Shown: positions 1 through 9,607, counted from the stretch's first letter. The stretch: 64,000 nt of DNA from Lachnospiraceae bacterium (GCA_009911185.1 QXWW01000002.1:186001-250000), one strand, 5' to 3'. Translations and numbers: made by a program. Notes: generated from the letters alone by a model not told the origin.

Positions 1-496
1 AACGGCTCTGGAATAAATCTGACTGCTTTTTCTTTATCTGGATTGTATCTATACGGACTCTTTGATATAAAGCAGGAAACCCACAAAAATTTTTCCAAAC
101 TTCATTATCTGCTTTCAATGCCTGCAAAATATCATTATCTATGATAAATCCTGACGGCGACATGTCTGGAAGCATTGACCGGCCTGCCTCTGTCATACGC
201 CCCAATTTTTCCATTCTTCTGCATCGTTCCTTATTCAATTCAGACCAAAGAGAGCCTTTTTTTCTCGGCGCTAATCTTTGCGCGGTTACGCCATTTTCAA
301 GCTTTTTCGTTGTACTATCTATCCAGCCAAAGCACATGGCTTCTTCCACCGCATCAATATACCAAAAAGTTTTACAGTCTCTCGGTCTGCCCCTTTTTAC
401 GACTACCCAGCATTCCGTCTCTGATTGATGAAATTTCTGTAACCATTCTCGAAGCTCATCTCTGTTTTGAGCATCCAATAAATTTTCTATTTCCAT
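1..496 (-). CDS. YdeI/OmpD-associated family protein (3' end cut by window edge)
   Basis: An open frame of 165 codons starts at the ATG at 496 and runs off the left edge without a stop. The motif CFGWIDS in the sequence EEAMCFGWIDSTTKK and the later RLAPRKKGSLWSELN are characteristic of the YdeI (bacteriocin-protection / DUF1801-adjacent) family of small cytoplasmic proteins with no firmly known reaction. The start has only a modest Shine-Dalgarno sequence. The gene lies 23 bp downstream of an NTF2-like gene on the same strand, so the two may be co-transcribed. Short plus-strand frames overlapping it are shadows. The family call is by motif memory; the C-terminus is not visible. Confidence 0.8.
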   Translation of the reverse strand, partial: MEIENLLDAQNRDELREWLQKFHQSETECWVVVKRGRPRDCKTFWYIDAVEEAMCFGWIDSTTKKLENGVTAQRLAPRKKGSLWSELNKERCRRMEKLGRMTEAGRSMLPDMSPSGFIIDNDILQALKADNEVWKNFCGFPALYQRVRIDTIQIKKKQSDLFQSR

Positions 497-519
497 AAAA
501 TAACCTCTTCCATCCAATG

Positions 520-939
520 TCAAAACCAGTTCGCCTGTTCATCTCTGAACTGCGGTACATTACCATTCTGATATGGATTATAGTTATTTAGATTACACCC
601 AAATTCTTTTAAGGTTTTTATCCTGTTTTCTGCCGTCCATTCTATTAGCGACATTCCATCAAATTCCTCTATTCGGCCATCATACATTAAATTCTTAAAA
701 TACCATTCTGCTACTGTCTGATTATCTTTATGAAAGAATTGTTTTATCTCCCATATAAGGACTTTTCCACGGCTGTTCCATTCGTTGAACCAATGTTTTA
801 TCATGGCACGATTATCATATTTCGGACTCCAACTTTCAATATAAATAGCATCTTCCGTAAAAATATTGTCTATCCCTAAATCTTTTTGTTCCAGCCACAT
901 ATCAAACCATGAGCGGATTATTTTTTCTCTTTCATTCAT
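520..939 (-). CDS. NTF2-like / SnoaL-like domain protein
   Basis: A 139-residue soluble protein. The order of a helical N-terminus (EREKIIRSWFDMWLEQKD), the FTEDAIYIESWSP segment and later alternating beta strands fits the NTF2-like / SnoaL cone fold, which hosts small-molecule isomerases, cyclases and ligand-binding proteins of many kinds. No substrate can be inferred. The start at 939 is preceded by a strong AGGAGG site about 8 bases upstream. It sits between a small membrane-protein gene and a YdeI-like gene, all on the minus strand, suggesting a short accessory operon. Fold assignment is moderately sure and function unknown. Confidence 0.7.
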   Translation of the reverse strand: MNEREKIIRSWFDMWLEQKDLGIDNIFTEDAIYIESWSPKYDNRAMIKHWFNEWNSRGKVLIWEIKQFFHKDNQTVAEWYFKNLMYDGRIEEFDGMSLIEWTAENRIKTLKEFGCNLNNYNPYQNGNVPQFRDEQANWF

Positions 940-1001
940 TATTCGGCACCCTCCTAAGCAAAAGTCATCAGCGATATTTTTATCTGACCGCCTAAATCCA
1001 T

Positions 1002-1349
1002 TTATTTTTGTATTTTCCTATGAATAAGCGTTGAAACCAACATGGCGGCTGCTCCTAAAATCAGATAAATCAAAGCATATATAATAAATGCTTTTTCTCC
1101 TATATCGAAAAATATCCATGAGCCAATTAAAAACAAAACTGCTGAAACAACTGGCATTTCCCATAAACTTTTAAGATTCCTTCCTGCAAAAATACCTATA
1201 ACAATAGAATATATTGGGTTTATGGTGAAAAATAACAGGAAGCAAACCGCCATTCCTGCATCACTATCTATGAAGGTAATTGCCATCCACGGCGCTACAA
1301 ACATAATCAACAAAGAAACTATTAGCCAAAAAATAAACTTATTTTTCAT
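1002..1349 (-). CDS. small four-helix membrane protein, unknown function
   Basis: A 115-residue protein starting at the ATG at 1349, chosen over an ATG 36 bases upstream because GAGAGGTG lies about 10 bases before it and nothing comparable precedes the longer start. Four hydrophobic stretches are visible (about residues 5-25, 33-55, 65-82 and 86-106), with a basic C-terminus (IHRKIQK). No family is recognised with confidence. It is an integral membrane protein in a run of accessory minus-strand genes. Confidence 0.6.
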   Translation of the reverse strand: MKNKFIFWLIVSLLIMFVAPWMAITFIDSDAGMAVCFLLFFTINPIYSIVIGIFAGRNLKSLWEMPVVSAVLFLIGSWIFFDIGEKAFIIYALIYLILGAAAMLVSTLIHRKIQK

Positions 1350-1580
1350 AGTGTTAGGACACCTCTCAATAATAAAAATATACAAGTTTTATTGAACTTC
1401 TAAATTTTAAAAAAACTTATAAATCCCAATTACCACACTTTGCTACATAAAATTTATCTTTATTCAGCTAAATAAAGCAATATTAGCTTCATGCCAATAT
1501 AAATTTTTCCGGTCAGTTTGAAATAGAGTTACTATGTTTTTAAATGCCTTGTGATATCCTATAATTTGATTACATAGCGA

Positions 1581-2354
1581 TTACAGTAAAATACTTCCTT
1601 TCGAATAAATGACTGCATTTCCAGAAATTTTTATATTATCATTGCAACATTCACAATAGAGAATACCTCCTCTTCTGGATAATTGTTTTGCTAATAATTT
1701 ATTTTTTCCTAATTTTTTACTCCATATCGGTACTAAAGTGCTATGTGAAGAACCTGTTACTGGATCTTCAACCATCAATTCTGGACAAAAATATCTCGAA
1801 ACAAAATCCGTATGATTACCTTTTGCAGTTATTACAATTCCAAGCCAAGAATTTAATTTCTTAAGTTTTGCATAATCGGGAATATAATGTTTAACCTCTT
1901 CTTCATTTTCCATTATTACATATAAATCCCGTTCAGAATAAAGCTCAAGAGGCTCAAAACTAAGCAACTCAGCTATATCTGGCTTAGGCATTATGCTTTG
2001 TGCTATTCTTTTTGGAAAAGTCATTTCATACAAATCACCTTTTCGGATAACACTTATAACACCACTGGCTGTTTCAAAATCTACTTTATCTGCATCGCAG
2101 CCTATGTGATTAAAAACAACAAAGGCTGCTGATATTGTTGCATGGCCGCAAAGGTCTATTTCAAAGGATGGCGTAAACCATCTTAATTTATAATTTGTTC
2201 CGTTTTTATAAATAAATGCCGTTTCAGATAAGTTGTTTTCAAATGCTATATTTTGCATAACCTCGTCGGTAAGTGCTTCTTCCAATACACATACACAAGC
2301 TGGATTACCGCTAAATAATTTATCGGTAAAAGCATCAACTATATAGTAATCCAT
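1581..2354 (-). CDS. PhzF family isomerase/epimerase-like protein
   Basis: A 257-residue protein of the PhzF family, whose members share the diaminopimelate-epimerase-like double fold and catalyse isomerisations such as that in phenazine synthesis; most homologues in Firmicutes have no assigned substrate. Visible signatures are YYIVDAFTDKLFSGNPA at the N-terminus, NNLSETAFI containing the glutamate that acts as the catalytic acid/base in PhzF, DLCGHATISAA, and EDPVTGSSHS near the C-terminus. The ATG at 2354 is preferred to an upstream GTG because the AAAGGTG ribosome site overlaps that GTG. It appears monocistronic. Confidence 0.88.
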   Translation of the reverse strand: MDYYIVDAFTDKLFSGNPACVCVLEEALTDEVMQNIAFENNLSETAFIYKNGTNYKLRWFTPSFEIDLCGHATISAAFVVFNHIGCDADKVDFETASGVISVIRKGDLYEMTFPKRIAQSIMPKPDIAELLSFEPLELYSERDLYVIMENEEEVKHYIPDYAKLKKLNSWLGIVITAKGNHTDFVSRYFCPELMVEDPVTGSSHSTLVPIWSKKLGKNKLLAKQLSRRGGILYCECCNDNIKISGNAVIYSKGSILL

Positions 2355-2919
2355 TTCAGACACCTTTCGCTCTTTAGATTTTTTTATTTTACCACATATT
2401 TATGAAATTTGCTACCATTATACTGACTACTCAGCGGTGAGGAATAAATTTATTTGTTTCTTCACCAAACCCCTGATTTTTCGTTTTCTGAACCTTATCC
2501 ACATTAAAACAATTTTCTTTATGATGCCGATGCCTTTATGATCATCCATATTACCTCATATCTTTTTTTTCATATAATTATATCTTTATTATTTCTTTAT
2601 TATTTCTTTCTGTAAAGTGTTTTCACAATATATTTATAATACTTAAATCTATTTTTGGCTCTTCTATTTCGTCCATCTTCAATTCTCGCATCATCACTGC
2701 AAGTTTTATAAGCAGCATATTTATATGATAAAAAATCTTATATATATTTTGACTGAGATATCATATTTTGGGTTTCAAATCACATATTTTGATTCCAATT
2801 TTCAATAGACTATCTATTTTTGAACACAAAACATTCGCCTTTTCAATTAGCAAGATTTTCAACGTGTCATTTAGAAAAATTAGCAGAACAGCCATTTCGA
2901 TTAGCAAACTCATATAAAA
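2355..2919. other. AT-rich intergenic stretch with coding-like debris
   Basis: No intact gene is visible here. A minus-strand fragment of about 23 codons (about 2640-2715), reading MMRELKMDEIEEPKIDLS before a stop, looks like the tail of a decayed gene, and the hexamer ATTAGC recurs around 2845-2910. No tRNA-targeted integrase or clear insertion-sequence end is visible. Confidence 0.4.
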
Positions 2920-2958
2920 AGAAAATACCGAAAATCCTGGAATCCCAGTATTTTCGGC
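2920..2958 (-). terminator. intrinsic terminator of the tRNA-Arg gene
   Basis: On the minus strand, a stem of CCGAAAAT plus CTGG pairs with its complement around a short loop and is followed by a T-rich run (TATTTTCTTTTT), immediately 3' of the tRNA gene. Confidence 0.8.
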
Positions 2959-2969
2959 ACTTCTTAGGA

Positions 2970-3043
2970 CGTCGCTAAGAGGATTTGAACCTCCGGCCTA
3001 CCGCTTAGGAGGCGGTCGCTCTATCCAGCTGAGCTATAGCGAC
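2970..3043 (-). tRNA. tRNA-Arg, anticodon CCU
   Basis: On the minus strand the sequence folds as a complete cloverleaf: acceptor GTCGCTA pairs with TAGCGAC, D arm GCTC/GAGC, anticodon stem ACCGC/GCGGT around loop CTCCTAA (anticodon CCT, reading AGG), and T arm GGAGG/CCTCT with loop TTCAAAT (its second pair is a G-T wobble). The discriminator base is G and the CCA end is not encoded, so it must be added after transcription. An intrinsic terminator follows directly. Confidence 0.96.
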
Positions 3044-3088
3044 AATTAAAAATCTATATTATTTTACTGATTAACTAATTAAAAGATA

Positions 3089-3970
3089 TTATATATTATA
3101 ATTTATCTGTCCCTGCATCCATATAACCCCTTTAAATCTTCGTCCTGGTGCAGGCTCTCCCAATAAATCCTCCTGATTAATACATACATCAAAAATTAAC
3201 TGATTACAATTTAAGGTTAATACATAACATTTTTCTTTTGATTTGGAATTTTCCACCATATAAAAATCAAGAATCTCTCCCATAATACTATATTGGTCAC
3301 TCTCAATTCCATATGGCATAAAATAAGTATCCACAATAGAAAGAATATCTTCTCTCATAATCCTTCTGGAAATCATAGAATAAGTATCTATATCCTCCAG
3401 TGTCAAACTTTCCATAGCTTCTTCATCACCTTCTCTGGCTGCTTCCATAAGATGTGAACGATCAGTACTCAATTTTTCACTGGTCTTAATCTGAGATTCA
3501 TTTTTATATATCGGCAAGACAACTTTTCCACCTGTAGATAGTGCAGAAATCGTAGTATTAACTGGAAATCTTCTACCACTCTTTGTTCTGGCTTCCTGAA
3601 GATACTCAATTACATTCTGCAAATAAAAGATCAAAGTCACACCAATTCTCATCTCATCACAGACTCCTGCATATGCTTCTCTGTCAGTACGCTTTTCGAC
3701 TTCGACTTTTTCCTCTGTAGTCACTCCACTTCCTATAAAATAAGGATAGTAATAATCTACTAAAAAATCCTTCTCATCTACATATTCTCCCCTTACAGCT
3801 ATTCCAATATACTGTCCAAATTCTCTGCTTAATTCTGCAAATACATTTCCATAATCATCCTCAGTGATCATTTTAGTATCAGGATTCTTGACAATCTCGT
3901 TAATCAAACAATCCATCTCCCGCTTATTTTTAATTCCTTTAAAACCAATACTTCTCAGATAATTATGCAT
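3089..3970 (-). CDS. DUF3881 family protein
   Basis: A 293-residue soluble acidic protein. The opening MHNYLRSIGFKGIKNKREM and the GQYIGIAVRGEY and FYMVENSKSKEKCYVLTLNC segments match my memory of DUF3881, a family largely confined to Lachnospiraceae and without known function. The ATG at 3970 was chosen over an in-frame ATG 33 bases upstream because GGGAGG lies 5 bases before it and falls inside the longer reading. No signal peptide or membrane helix is visible. It lies between the DUF4446/parB block and the tRNA, probably with its own transcript. Confidence 0.8.
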   Translation of the reverse strand: MHNYLRSIGFKGIKNKREMDCLINEIVKNPDTKMITEDDYGNVFAELSREFGQYIGIAVRGEYVDEKDFLVDYYYPYFIGSGVTTEEKVEVEKRTDREAYAGVCDEMRIGVTLIFYLQNVIEYLQEARTKSGRRFPVNTTISALSTGGKVVLPIYKNESQIKTSEKLSTDRSHLMEAAREGDEEAMESLTLEDIDTYSMISRRIMREDILSIVDTYFMPYGIESDQYSIMGEILDFYMVENSKSKEKCYVLTLNCNQLIFDVCINQEDLLGEPAPGRRFKGVIWMQGQINYNI

Positions 3971-4309
3971 TCCTTCCTCCCTATGATGCATTTGCCGCTT
4001 CATATAATCAAAGATGAATGTACTTTCCTCTCCCTATTATAAATTAACTCTTACTTATTATATAATATCTTTATCAAATTTGCAATTTTTTCTTTGATAT
4101 TTTTTAAAGTATTTTCTAAAGATGGCTTCTTAAAAAAATAAGGCCGCTATTTTTTAGCTGATAGCAATAAGCAATTTACTGTATTAAAAAAACACTACTT
4201 TTTTATAATACAATAATGCATAAATTTTGTAAGTTTATCCCATGTAAAACTTACATTACTTTGTTTAAATATCATTCCATAAAATGTATTTTTTTCCTTA
4301 ACTTTTCCT
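3971..4309. other. intergenic, no gene seen
   Basis: This very AT-rich spacer between the DUF3881 and DUF4446 genes presumably holds the promoter of the former. A plus-strand frame here has low-complexity composition and no ribosome site, so I do not call it. Confidence 0.5.
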
Positions 4310-4340
4310 CTAAAAAACTCCTGGATAATTCCAAGAGTTT
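4310..4340 (-). terminator. intrinsic terminator after the DUF4446 gene
   Basis: The minus-strand stem AACTCTTGGA / TCCAGGAGTT (one wobble pair) encloses a 4-base loop and is followed by TTTTTTAG. It lies about 30 bases past the DUF4446 stop and probably ends the parA-parB-DUF4446 transcript. Confidence 0.75.
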
Positions 4341-4370
4341 CCTTCATAATATCTTATATCATATTCTAAT

Positions 4371-4895
4371 CTATTCCTCCTTCTTATTTTCTTCCCCCAT
4401 CGCTATTGCCAACGCTTCTTTCTCTTCCTCTGCCAAAACAATAATAGAATTACCGTTAAGTATTTCTTTAATATAAGTGTAACATCCTTCCCGGCTGTGC
4501 ATAGCATTTATAATAAATCCGTCATTTTTCTGATCAAGCAGTGCAAGAGAAAAACTTAACTTTCCGCCCATTTCATGAAAAGCATCATATTTAACCATTC
4601 CAATTTTCTGAAATGTACTTTTCAGTGAATCAGTAATAAGCTGTATATCTTCTCTATTCTGCTTTTCATTTTCCAAAAGTTCTTCCACTTGTTGGAGCCT
4701 GAGTATCAAAGTATCTTCTAAAGATTCTGCATTCTTACCTTGCATAAATGCCTCATATTTTTTACGAATCTTTCTTGTCTTTCCCATATTAACCAGCAAT
4801 AATATAAACAGGATCAACATGACGCCTGCCATAATAGCAATGGTCAAAAGAAAATCATCCACTGTAAAATATAACCCAATAAAATCCGATTTCAT
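4371..4895 (-). CDS. DUF4446 family membrane-anchored protein
   Basis: A 174-residue protein with one N-terminal membrane helix (about residues 13-37), a basic/coiled segment (residues 38-85) and a C-terminal domain with MVKYDAFHEMGGKLSFSLAL and NDGFIINAMHSREGCYTYIK, the hallmarks of DUF4446. The family is often encoded beside parB/noc in Firmicutes, as here (ParB lies about 70 bp upstream); its job is unknown. The ATG at 4895 is chosen because the GGAGG site lies inside the four codons that follow an upstream in-frame ATG. Confidence 0.85.
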   Translation of the reverse strand: MKSDFIGLYFTVDDFLLTIAIMAGVMLILFILLLVNMGKTRKIRKKYEAFMQGKNAESLEDTLILRLQQVEELLENEKQNREDIQLITDSLKSTFQKIGMVKYDAFHEMGGKLSFSLALLDQKNDGFIINAMHSREGCYTYIKEILNGNSIIVLAEEEKEALAIAMGEENKKEE

Positions 4896-4966
4896 TTTTT
4901 CCTCCATTCTTACTCATTTTATCAAAAACATATATAAAAGAATTATTTTCCTCTCCAACTTCTATG

Positions 4967-5866
4967 CTAATTATCTACTTGATGTATTGATTGAAATAAT
5001 TCCATAATTCTTTCTAATTCCTCCGTAGAAAAATATTCTATTTCAATTTTTCCTTTTTCCTTACTTTTTTGATGTATAAATACCCGAGTTCCCATAATAT
5101 TCTTTAGCTTTTGTTCTATATCTTCATAAAAAACTGACATACCGTCATCTTCTGATTTCTTAGGAGTTTCAGATTTCTGCTTTAGCAATTTTTTAATAAG
5201 TTTCTCCGTTTCTCTTACACTTAACTTTTCATCAAAAATTTGTTGTGCCAATGTATATTGTTTATCTTTATCTGTTATCGCAAGAAGCGCCCTGGCATGT
5301 CCGGTAGAAAGAAGATCGTCAATTACCATCTGTTGAACTCGCTCATCTAATTTCAACAATCTCATAGAATTTGTTACCGCTGTTCTGGATTTCGAAACAC
5401 GCTCGGCAAGCTCGTCCTGTTTCAATTCAAATTCATGTAACAAACGTTTATATGCCAATGCTTCTTCAATAGGATTCAAATTTTCCCTCTGGATATTTTC
5501 AATCAAAGAAATTTCAACCATTTCCTGATCCGTAAGTTTCTTTATAATTACAGGAACCTCTTTTAAACCTGCAATTTTCGCTGCCCTCCACCTACGTTCT
5601 CCCGCAATAATTTCATAATAATCCTTTTTGTCTTGTACGAGTAAAGGTTGTAATATACCATATTGTTTTAGAGATTCCGCTAACTCCAGCAAGGAATCTT
5701 CATCAAAATTTTTTCTCGGCTGCTCTTTATTCGGTTCTACTTTTCCTATTTTTACATATACTACATCTTTTCCTATTTCTGTTTTCTTTCCCTCTGCATT
5801 TGTTGAACCGATTTTATCAGGAAGCATAATATCCAATCCTTTTCCCAACCCTCGCGCCGCTGCCAT
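4967..5866 (-). CDS. parB: chromosome-partitioning protein ParB (Spo0J)
   Basis: A 299-residue ParB: a CTP-dependent clamp that loads at parS and spreads along the origin region, recruiting SMC and stimulating ParA. Visible elements are VEPNKEQPRKNFDE (about residues 44-57), the CTP-binding GERRWRAAKIAGLKEVPVI (about 90-108), the helix-turn-helix LKQDELAERVSKSRTAVTNSM (shown here as about residues 149-169), and a charged linker with a C-terminal dimerisation domain. The start is 3 bases past the parA stop, with its ribosome site inside parA, so the two are translationally linked. Two perfect parS sites lie at 6823 and 9929. Confidence 0.97.
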   Translation of the reverse strand: MAAARGLGKGLDIMLPDKIGSTNAEGKKTEIGKDVVYVKIGKVEPNKEQPRKNFDEDSLLELAESLKQYGILQPLLVQDKKDYYEIIAGERRWRAAKIAGLKEVPVIIKKLTDQEMVEISLIENIQRENLNPIEEALAYKRLLHEFELKQDELAERVSKSRTAVTNSMRLLKLDERVQQMVIDDLLSTGHARALLAITDKDKQYTLAQQIFDEKLSVRETEKLIKKLLKQKSETPKKSEDDGMSVFYEDIEQKLKNIMGTRVFIHQKSKEKGKIEIEYFSTEELERIMELFQSIHQVDN

Positions 5867-5869
5867 TCT

Positions 5870-6637
5870 TTATATATCCTCTCTTTCCATTACTTCTTTT
5901 GCTAATAAACGGTAACTCTCAGCACCTGCCGATCTTCCATCATATAAATTTATTGGAAGGCCATAACTTGGAGCCTCTGCCAATCTAATATTTCTTGGAA
6001 TTATAGTCTTATATATTGTCGTATCAAGATTGTTCTTAACATTTTCCACTACCTGTAAAGAAAGATTTGTCCGAGCGTCATACATTGTAAATACTACCCC
6101 TTCCATACGAAGATTAGAATTTAATCTGCTCTGTACCAGGTTAATAGTATGTACCAATTGACTTAATCCTTCCAATGCATAGTATTCACATTGGATAGGG
6201 ACCAAAACCGTATCTGCTGTTGTCATCGCATTGATTGTTAACATATTTAAAGAAGGCGGACAATCAATCACTATAAAATCAAAATCTTCCTGTACATAAT
6301 CCACTTCATTCTTTAAAATGTATTCTTTATCGTTTATATCCAGTAATTCAATTTCCGCTCCTGCAAGATATATATCTGAAGGAATTAAAAATAAATTTTC
6401 TATTTTTGTCTTTTTTATACTTTCTCGAATAGTACAATGTCCTATCATAAGTTCATATATTGTATTTTCTAATTCTTCTTTTTCCACACCAAATCCGCTT
6501 GTAGTATTACCCTGCGGATCTAAATCTATTGTCAGTACTTTCTTTCCTGCTTCTGCAAGACATGCTGACAAATTAATTGCCGTGGTAGTTTTTCCAACAC
6601 CGCCTTTCTGATTGGCGATTGCAATTATTCTTCCCAT
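5870..6637 (-). CDS. parA: chromosome-partitioning ATPase ParA (Soj)
   Basis: A 255-residue Walker-type ATPase. The deviant Walker A KGGVGKTTTAINLS (from about residue 10), switch I DLDPQGNTTSGFG (about 38) and Walker B VIDCPPSL (about 123) are intact. Soj-type ParA binds DNA non-specifically as an ATP dimer, segregates origins with ParB, and in Bacillus also controls DnaA. GGAGG stands 9 bases before the ATG. It is the first gene of the parA-parB-(DUF4446) group; a parS site lies about 190 bp upstream. Confidence 0.97.
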   Translation of the reverse strand: MGRIIAIANQKGGVGKTTTAINLSACLAEAGKKVLTIDLDPQGNTTSGFGVEKEELENTIYELMIGHCTIRESIKKTKIENLFLIPSDIYLAGAEIELLDINDKEYILKNEVDYVQEDFDFIVIDCPPSLNMLTINAMTTADTVLVPIQCEYYALEGLSQLVHTINLVQSRLNSNLRMEGVVFTMYDARTNLSLQVVENVKNNLDTTIYKTIIPRNIRLAEAPSYGLPINLYDGRSAGAESYRLLAKEVMEREDI

Positions 6638-6822
6638 GTATAAATTACCTCCAATAGCATATTTTCTTCTGCATCTTATATGGATAGGACTGTTCCTTCT
6701 TCGATTTTTACGACTTTATTATTATATCACTTTTTCAATCTAAATACTACCGTTATCTTTACTTTATTTATTCATGCAGAATAAATTATTAGTTAAAAAT
6801 GTATAAATATTTTATAACAAAA

Positions 6823-6838
6823 TGTTTCACGTGAAACA
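6823..6838. promoter_or_regulatory. parS site (perfect 16-bp palindrome)
   Basis: TGTTTCACGTGAAACA matches the bacterial parS consensus exactly and lies about 190 bp upstream of parA, where it can nucleate ParB loading. Confidence 0.95.
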
Positions 6839-7084
6839 TAAATAAACACGCTATTATAATAATAATTTGAGTCTCCTCCACACTTTACGCAATACTTTAT
6901 TGACAACTGAGTAAATTATACAAGGTATAACAGTTATATATCAATTCATTTTTTTAATATTATTGTATATACTTTATCTCATGCACTTTTTAATTATAGT
7001 TAGTATTGTTAAAGAAAATATTTATCATATTTCTTCCATTAGAAGTATATCTTAATTTATGAGCAACTCAACTCTCCCAGCAAA
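6839..7084. other. AT-rich intergenic DNA, no gene seen
   Basis: This stretch between the first parS site and the decayed transposase has no open frame with a ribosome site and no clear hairpin. Confidence 0.4.
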
Positions 7085-8290
7085 TATTTTCAAACAAAGT
7101 CTGTATAAATGAGGCCTAAGACAAAGCAATTCAGTTACTTTTCTTTTATCAGGAATGTGATATCTGTTGACAAAGCTGAAGTAAGCTCTATAAACAAAGC
7201 CTCAGGATTTGGAGTGCATTTGCCAATTCCATGTCCTGTATCTCGTCACAGAACATGAAAAATAATTTGTAATACTTTTTCAGGCCATTCTGGTTGCGGT
7301 ATATCCATTTCAGAATGATATATCTCGTAAATACAATGGTTGTATGGATACCATTGTATCATAATTATAACTCTGAAATTCAGTGCCTGACTTTTGAAAT
7401 ACTTTTGACAATTTAAAAAGGCATTCGATAGACCATCGATTACCATAAATGCTAGTACTTAAAATATACAGACATTCGCTCTTTTTGTTACGATTTCGTA
7501 CAAATACAATCTTAACAAAAATTCCTGTTTTGTTGTTACAACCAGGGAACCAAAGATGTTTCGGATACCTGTAAAATCTATGAATTTCTTTACTTGCGGA
7601 AGTTTGTATTGCCTGCCCTTATAAGTATAACACTGTTTCAGCCGCTTAATCATGCCGATTACATTGATCCTGTGTTCAGGATCTCTTTTATCATTGTCTC
7701 ACTGGTAAACCATATTTCCATAAGGAAATAGTTCGCTTTGACACCAGCATGTAAAGCTTTCTTTATCAAAAGAAGCGCAGCATTCGTTTTTTGCATCATA
7801 CTTTTCCTGCAAAATTTAGCCATTTGTACGATGGTCAATTTTATCAAAAACATTGTTTAAATGGTTGTTTTGCGGCAGATGAAAGCATGTTAAATCCAGT
7901 TAAAATTAAGCTGTATCCATCCGACCAACCAAGCGTAAGAAGGGTAAAACCTTTCTGGCATTTGTTTTCTACGTGATCATAGACACGGCAAGCAATGCTG
8001 AAGTTTTACTGTGGTTACGCTTAATCACATTATCATCCGGAATGAAAAACTATATGCGTTCCACTCTGGTGAGCGCATTTAATGCAGAAGTTGCTTTGGC
8101 TGCAAGGTGCAAAAAAAATTGCTCCAGTTATAGGAAGCTTTATCGAGAAAACAATAATACGTATTCTTTAAAACAGCCTGTTCTTTATATTAGAATTCAA
8201 GAATCGAAAAAGATTCTTTCCCTGAAACGCTGACAGAAGTAAAAATTGAAATACCTTATATGCAGATATACATGATTTGGTAATGTTGGA
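7085..8290 (-). pseudogene. decayed IS4-family transposase remnant
   Basis: Read on the minus strand, pieces in several frames align in order with an IS4-type DDE transposase. An N-terminal part reads ASYNWSNFF and SALNALTRVER, followed by GFTLLTLGWSDGYSLI (about 7905-7950), ANYFLMEIWFTSETM (about 7690-7735), RQYKLPQVKKFI (about 7575-7610), KSECLYILST, and IYGNRWSIECLFKLSK (about 7400-7447). The last contains the exact IS4 signature Y-x2-R-x3-E-x6-K. A C-terminal FFMFCDEIQDMELANALQ lies near 7200-7255. Multiple frameshifts, stops and a probable internal deletion make it non-functional. I could not identify terminal inverted repeats or target duplications. Confidence 0.8.
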
Positions 8291-8531
8291 TTTGCGCAGC
8301 AATTTTCCAATTTGAAGTTCCTTGAAAGTATTGGAAAACTGATTTTGGTAATTTTCATTTTTGTCATTTTGGTATATTATAATTTACACTTTTTCTGGGG
8401 TTTTTGGTATGTGGGAACTTATGATATCAAAGTTTGGGTGCTGTTTTTATGTCAACACACCAATTTTTAAAATTATTTTACTTAATGAATCAATCTGTCA
8501 CGCCAGTTTTTTTGTGAGAAAATTGAGTTAT

Positions 8532-8834
8532 TTACTTAACTTTGCCACCTTTTTTGTATAAAGTTTCGCCCCGACTAATTGCTTTGCTATTTAGATAAAA
8601 TTCAAAATATTTAAGTCCCTGCGGCTCATTCGTCTTGGTTTTATCATATTTTTTGAGTTCTGCTTTTTTATAAATCTTGTAAAATTTTTCACCACCTTTT
8701 TTCAACCTCCCATTTTCTACCAAAAGAATACCGTCGTTGCAATTATTTGACAAAATTTCGTTCCTCTTTTCCATTTTCATATAAGTTAATTTAGCATGAT
8801 CTTTGCAAAAAGTAAAAAAGTCACTTTCTTGCAT
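8532..8834 (-). CDS. hypothetical 100-residue protein
   Basis: A lysine-rich soluble frame starting at an ATG with AAGGAAG 7-8 bases upstream. No domain is recognised. It lies in an eroded stretch beside a dead transposase and could be either a small real gene or the surviving N-terminus of a larger decayed one; the repetitive lysine and glutamate content near the end is compatible with both. Confidence is low because only the ribosome site and length support it. Confidence 0.4.
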   Translation of the reverse strand: MQESDFFTFCKDHAKLTYMKMEKRNEILSNNCNDGILLVENGRLKKGGEKFYKIYKKAELKKYDKTKTNEPQGLKYFEFYLNSKAISRGETLYKKGGKVK

Positions 8835-9607
8835 TGTGTCACTTCCTTACAATGATTTTCTATCATAATTATACTGACCAAAAACTTTTTGATGATTGAC
8901 ATTTTTCATTTTTTATGATTTTCTGTTTGTATTATCAATGAATTTTACTACGTAAAAAACTTATCAAATACGATGCCATAAACCAGTCATAGCCTTAGTT
9001 TTTTATAGCTAATCCAAGACAATCATCTACTGTGTACAATCATTTACTTTGAATCTATAAGAGTAGGTATAGAATTATTTTCATTAGATCTGTATCAACA
9101 TCTGTACTATGGTATATCGTACAAATCAGCCTATTACTCTTATAATTCCTAAGTTTTTGATGCCCCTCATCCGGCTTAGACATTCACTCTACATACAGGT
9201 ATCGTTATTTTTTCTTATCCTTAGCTGTTTCGTAATTTTACTATTTGTTGCAAGATGCTCTCTAACCCTCATTTTCTTTACCCTTATTTTCCAAAGTTTG
9301 TAAATATACCGTATTAAAATTGTCCTTATTTAATATATTCTCTATTAGATTACTCGCATAGATGTACCTGTTCCTTTCCATACCCTAAAATTGACCATCT
9401 TTTACCCAATTGATTACGTCAAGTATTATCTTTTCTGAATTAGACACTATGAAAAAACTTATTGATCATTTACCTCTTTTCTACTATGGACTATGCTTAC
9501 TTCTTATAGCTTACCGATAGCAGGCTAATGGAACTGAAACCTCCACGGTAAGTTACACACTATTTTTCCCTGTATATTTTTATCATTTACTTTATTTTAT
9601 GAAAATA
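8835..9607. other. eroded intergenic DNA without recognisable genes
   Basis: Only short broken frames are present, for example a minus-strand MRVREHLATNSKITKQLRI piece near 9190-9270. None has both a ribosome site and credible length. This is part of the region of decay between the two parS sites. Confidence 0.4.

Noticed and set aside
141-498. Two overlapping plus-strand frames
   Set aside because: They run antisense to the YdeI-like gene, whose motifs are clear; no ribosome sites.
2355-3043. Integrated element using the tRNA-Arg gene as attachment site
   Set aside because: No integrase and no duplicated tRNA 3' end were found within the window.
4216-4476. Plus-strand frame of 86 codons rich in Ser, Ile and Phe
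   Set aside because: Antisense to the end of the DUF4446 gene and its terminator; composition is that of AT-rich spacer.
7973-8233. Plus-strand 86-codon frame
   Set aside because: Lies antisense to the decayed transposase, which explains the sequence better.
8361-8561. Plus-strand 66-codon frame
   Set aside because: No ribosome site or recognisable domain, in decayed DNA and partly antisense to the 8532-8834 frame.
9109-9303. Hydrophobic 64-codon plus-strand frame
   Set aside because: No ribosome site, within an eroded spacer; hydrophobicity follows from T-rich DNA.
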